Source of the DNA: Archegozetes longisetosus
Lineage: Eukaryota; Arthropoda; Arachnida; Sarcoptiformes; Trhypochthoniidae
Direction of reading: 5' to 3'
Length of the DNA stretch: 64,000 nucleotides
Assembly: GCA_018873245.2 (NCBI GenBank)
Contig: JAEMBT020000009.1
Coordinates: forward strand, 6,487,180 to 6,551,179
The notes beneath the pieces were generated by a model. It did not search any database and had not been told where the DNA came from. It was given only the letters and a program-made list of their open reading frames with translations. A program made the translations under genes and the position numbers. This document shows, in pieces, positions 61,125-64,000 of this stretch; within the stretch, counting starts at the first letter, position 1; each line of letters begins with the position of its first letter.

Positions 61125-64000
61125 CTGAAATTTTAAGAAGCAAATTGTAAAATTTATAAATATTATTAATACTTAAGTGATGTTTCTAATGAAAATTCTA
61201 ACTTTGATTATAATTATTATGTTCGATTAGACTTTTTTGAATTTAGTTTTATTAGGTATAGAGTAACAACTTTGAATTTCTCAAATATTGGTAATATTTG
61301 CCATAAGAAAACATCTTAGTTAATTATTTAGTGTGTTTTATGAGCCCTTCATTGATGAATAAATTTTTCAATATTACGCGATACAATAGAAATGTTGTAT
61401 CTAGTGTTAGGACTCGTGTAGTCCCAGCCCGTTGGGTTCATTAAATATTGACAAATTAGACTTAAGTGTTGTCTTTTCCCTTTTAAATTAAACGAACTAA
61501 GTGGTTATACCCGTTTCCGAGTAAAAACTAATTTCCATAAATACTACTGGTTTTGGTTTTACATATATTTCAATTTTCAAGTTGTCTGACGCACGTGATA
61601 TACAAGTCATAATGTTTTTATTTTGAACCAATGTCACGTGTTTTAATAACATTAAAAACCCAGGTATACGTGATCTAAAATCCAGTTATAAATAACTAAC
61701 ATTTTTTAAGTGTTTAAGTCAGTATTGCAAAACCATAAATTAATGTGGACATTTTAAATTGTATTTTCTTCATGTTTCTTTACAAAAATAATAAATGGTT
61801 TCAAATAAAAATACGCAGCTTTCACGTATCCCTCAGCACAACCGAATCGCGTATTAATAGTATAGAAGACTATTTATGTGAGATTTTGAACAATTCTTAA
61901 TAAAAATTATATTACGTTTATTATGTTATGATAATTGGTAGCAAAGATACAGATGTTTTCAACTATGAACCATAATTGCGGCTAGCATCACCGATCTTGA
62001 ACTAGATCTTAATAGATATCGTAAACAGATAATTACTAATTACTGTAGTATGCGGTTTCTCGAGAATATGAGGCTTAAGGACTTATTAAGTTTACGACTA
62101 GTTTTAAATGAGTAAGTAATTAGTTTTAGATTTTAAAACTAATTTGAAAAGCTAAATGATAATTTGACAAAATTTCAAATAATGGTCTCGCTCAAGTTCA
62201 AATTCTTGTTTATGGTACTGTTGAAGAACTATACTTTGATAGGGATATAGACGAGCATGCACTTCTTGTAATCATAAATGTAAGTATCAGAGTCTTAATT
62301 AACTAAATTTACGGTCTGAAAAGTTAAATTTTACGTCTACTTTAATTCTGCATCTTGTAATGACATATATTGAAAGAGCTCCAGAAATTTTATTTTTACA
62401 ACACTAGTGAAAACTCAACTTTACATTATTAATTAGATTTTGGAGCTGTCAAAATTTCATCAAGTGTCCTAAAATTTTACCAAAGGACGTAGGAGATCAA
62501 AGGGAGTAGTTTGAAAGCTAATTTATTAATTTATATTATCCCATAAATTTCAAACTTTCACTAAACTTTCCGAGATACAGAAGTTTCTGTAGCAAATCTG
62601 ATTGCAAAAAGTAGAGTTTGTTTTGCTCCACTAGTTTCAATGAACACTGAAAGGTCATATTCCATATACAAAAACTTTTTAACTGATTATCATAGATTGG
62701 CTTCAAAAACTATCGTTAAGTACGTGATTATTAGCTTTATCTCACTCTAGTAATGTAATTAATCGATTATTCAGAATAGGCATTGAATTTTGATTTTTTT
62801 TGTGTTTCAATTTATGTCATCCGCATTACTTTCTGTTGAAATTTGCGCTGTAAAATATTTTATTCAATAAAGTTTAGGTATACTAAAGTGTTAAAGTAAA
62901 AATTTTCGTAAAAATGTAGTCCTACTAATTAATCCCATCAAAATAAAACTATGACTTTGTAGAATTGTGACTATGATATTACAAAACAGCTTTATTCAAC
63001 TTTAGCAATATTAGAATCGTTAACAAATTTCAAGGCATATGTTGTGAATAAAAGATACTTAGCGAAAGTTTATCTTGTTATCCATTATAAAGTTATGTTA
63101 TATTATTCATTATTCACTCAAATTTTCCTATAGTTTTAAAACAGGTGTAGTTCTGAAACTTTACTTAATTTTTCGTAAATATAAATGCGTTTGTGATCCC
63201 TATATTCTCCAAGCGCGAAAATATTTCAACAGATAATTATGCGGGTGATAGTACCAAAAACAGCCTTAAATTTGTCCCAAAAAATCCCATCTTGACATGT
63301 AAGTTACGAGAGTGCTTATCTGATCAAGTACTTTATAACGGATAGTGAATTAAGGTTACAGATCTGAGCAGAGATGCAGGTCAACCTTTTTTATAAATAA
63401 ATTTTGTGAAAAATGAATATTCTTGATTGACTTTATACTTAACGGTTTCTAAAGTAATATTTAATATTAGTATGAATTAGTTTCAAACTAAAAATAATTT
63501 TATAATAAAATTTAGATTTTAACTGTTTTACAATTGATTAAATTGTAATATGTAAGTATAATGACTTTTTCAATTTAGAGGTGATTCGTGACTGTTTACT
63601 ATAAGAGGGACTACCCTATTCTCGATCTGTAGTTAAGTGCGCGCGATATGTAATAATATGGAATTAAATGAATACTTTGAAAATCAAAAGTAATCCTTAC
63701 GACAAAAAAATCCGGAAACCCATGGCATATTTTGAGAATTCATTTTTCCGACCTCAACCTGATTGGAAGCTCATGAAGAATAATAAAGGGTATTATTAAG
63801 AAAGAAGAACCAAAAAAGTTTTAAATGTGGGTTGCGAAAATGAACAAAAACATGAGACAATTTATAATTAGTTGTATAGGAGTCGTTTTACAAAAATATG
63901 ATAAAACTCAATGAAAAGCGTGTAGCTGCAGATGGAGACCGAGTTAAATTGTCATTTCTGTTTAGTTGTAATGATTAGAATTAAATGCATTCTTGTGGTA
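61125..64000. other. Gene-free right end
   Basis: AT-rich DNA with no frame over 60 codons and no match to exons 1-5 of the acyltransferase family. It is either a long intron of gene E or intergenic DNA. I see no RNA gene, TIR pair or tandem array. Confidence 0.4.

Noticed and set aside
1-64000. tRNA, rRNA or riboswitch-like elements
   Set aside because: I looked for cloverleaf-like and conserved rRNA words on both strands and saw none that I could support. A covariance-model scan was not possible here.

Overview
This is AT-rich eukaryotic DNA with short GT..AG introns, most of them 50-300 bp. The gene content is a nose-resistant-to-fluoxetine (NRF-6) type acyltransferase family, chemoreceptor (gustatory receptor) genes, an LRP-like receptor, ABCG half-transporter relics, many small TIR transposons, and short interstitial TTAGG tracts. 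Together these point to an arthropod, most plausibly a mite. That is inference: no rRNA, tRNA or mitochondrial marker is present to fix the taxon.

Layout from left to right. Bases 1-1971 hold the 5' part of a propeller/EGF receptor (minus strand, running off the left edge), with two single-base frame breaks that both lie in T runs. Bases 2821-3729 are a TIR element with a GC-rich core. Gene A (6940-10576) is an intact 8-exon NRF-6-like acyltransferase. A gustatory receptor relic (about 11.4 kb) precedes two tandem intact gustatory receptor genes, GrA (14109-15500) and GrB (16400-17828), each with two small terminal exons that are easy to miss. Gene B (18227-25001) is a second NRF-6-like gene with a Ser/Glu/Pro/Thr repeat region. 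From 23.7 to 55.5 kb the window is a tandem segmental duplication. Unit 1 (about 23716-38545) carries gene B exon 1, a LINE fragment, an ABCG pseudogene and gene C. Unit 2 (about 38551-55495) carries an orphan decayed copy of B exon 1, a second ABCG pseudogene and gene C'. Gene D (55569-59669) and the last three exons of gene E (60064-61124) follow. The final 2.9 kb has no recognisable gene.

The NRF-6-like genes all lie on the minus strand, head to tail. Spliced models of A, B, C, C' and D give uninterrupted proteins of 812, 981, 810, 810 and 811 aa, with the same eight-exon plan and the same intron phases. Each should be a multipass membrane protein with a signal peptide, an acidic low-complexity stretch, a cysteine-containing NRF domain and an acyltransferase-3 domain. 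C, C', D and E all end in Ser-Lys-Leu.

The duplication is a natural before/after experiment. Unit 2 carries a hAT relic (8-bp TSD), a 500-bp MITE (8-bp TSD), a 1.64-kb palindromic element with a second palindrome inside it (8-bp TSD), and three small MITEs in intron 1 of C'. Unit 1 supplies the empty site for each. No wholly new molecular system could be demonstrated. The best candidates for follow-up are the nested palindromic element, the acyltransferase array with its conserved C-terminal tripeptide, and the duplication junction that orphaned an exon.
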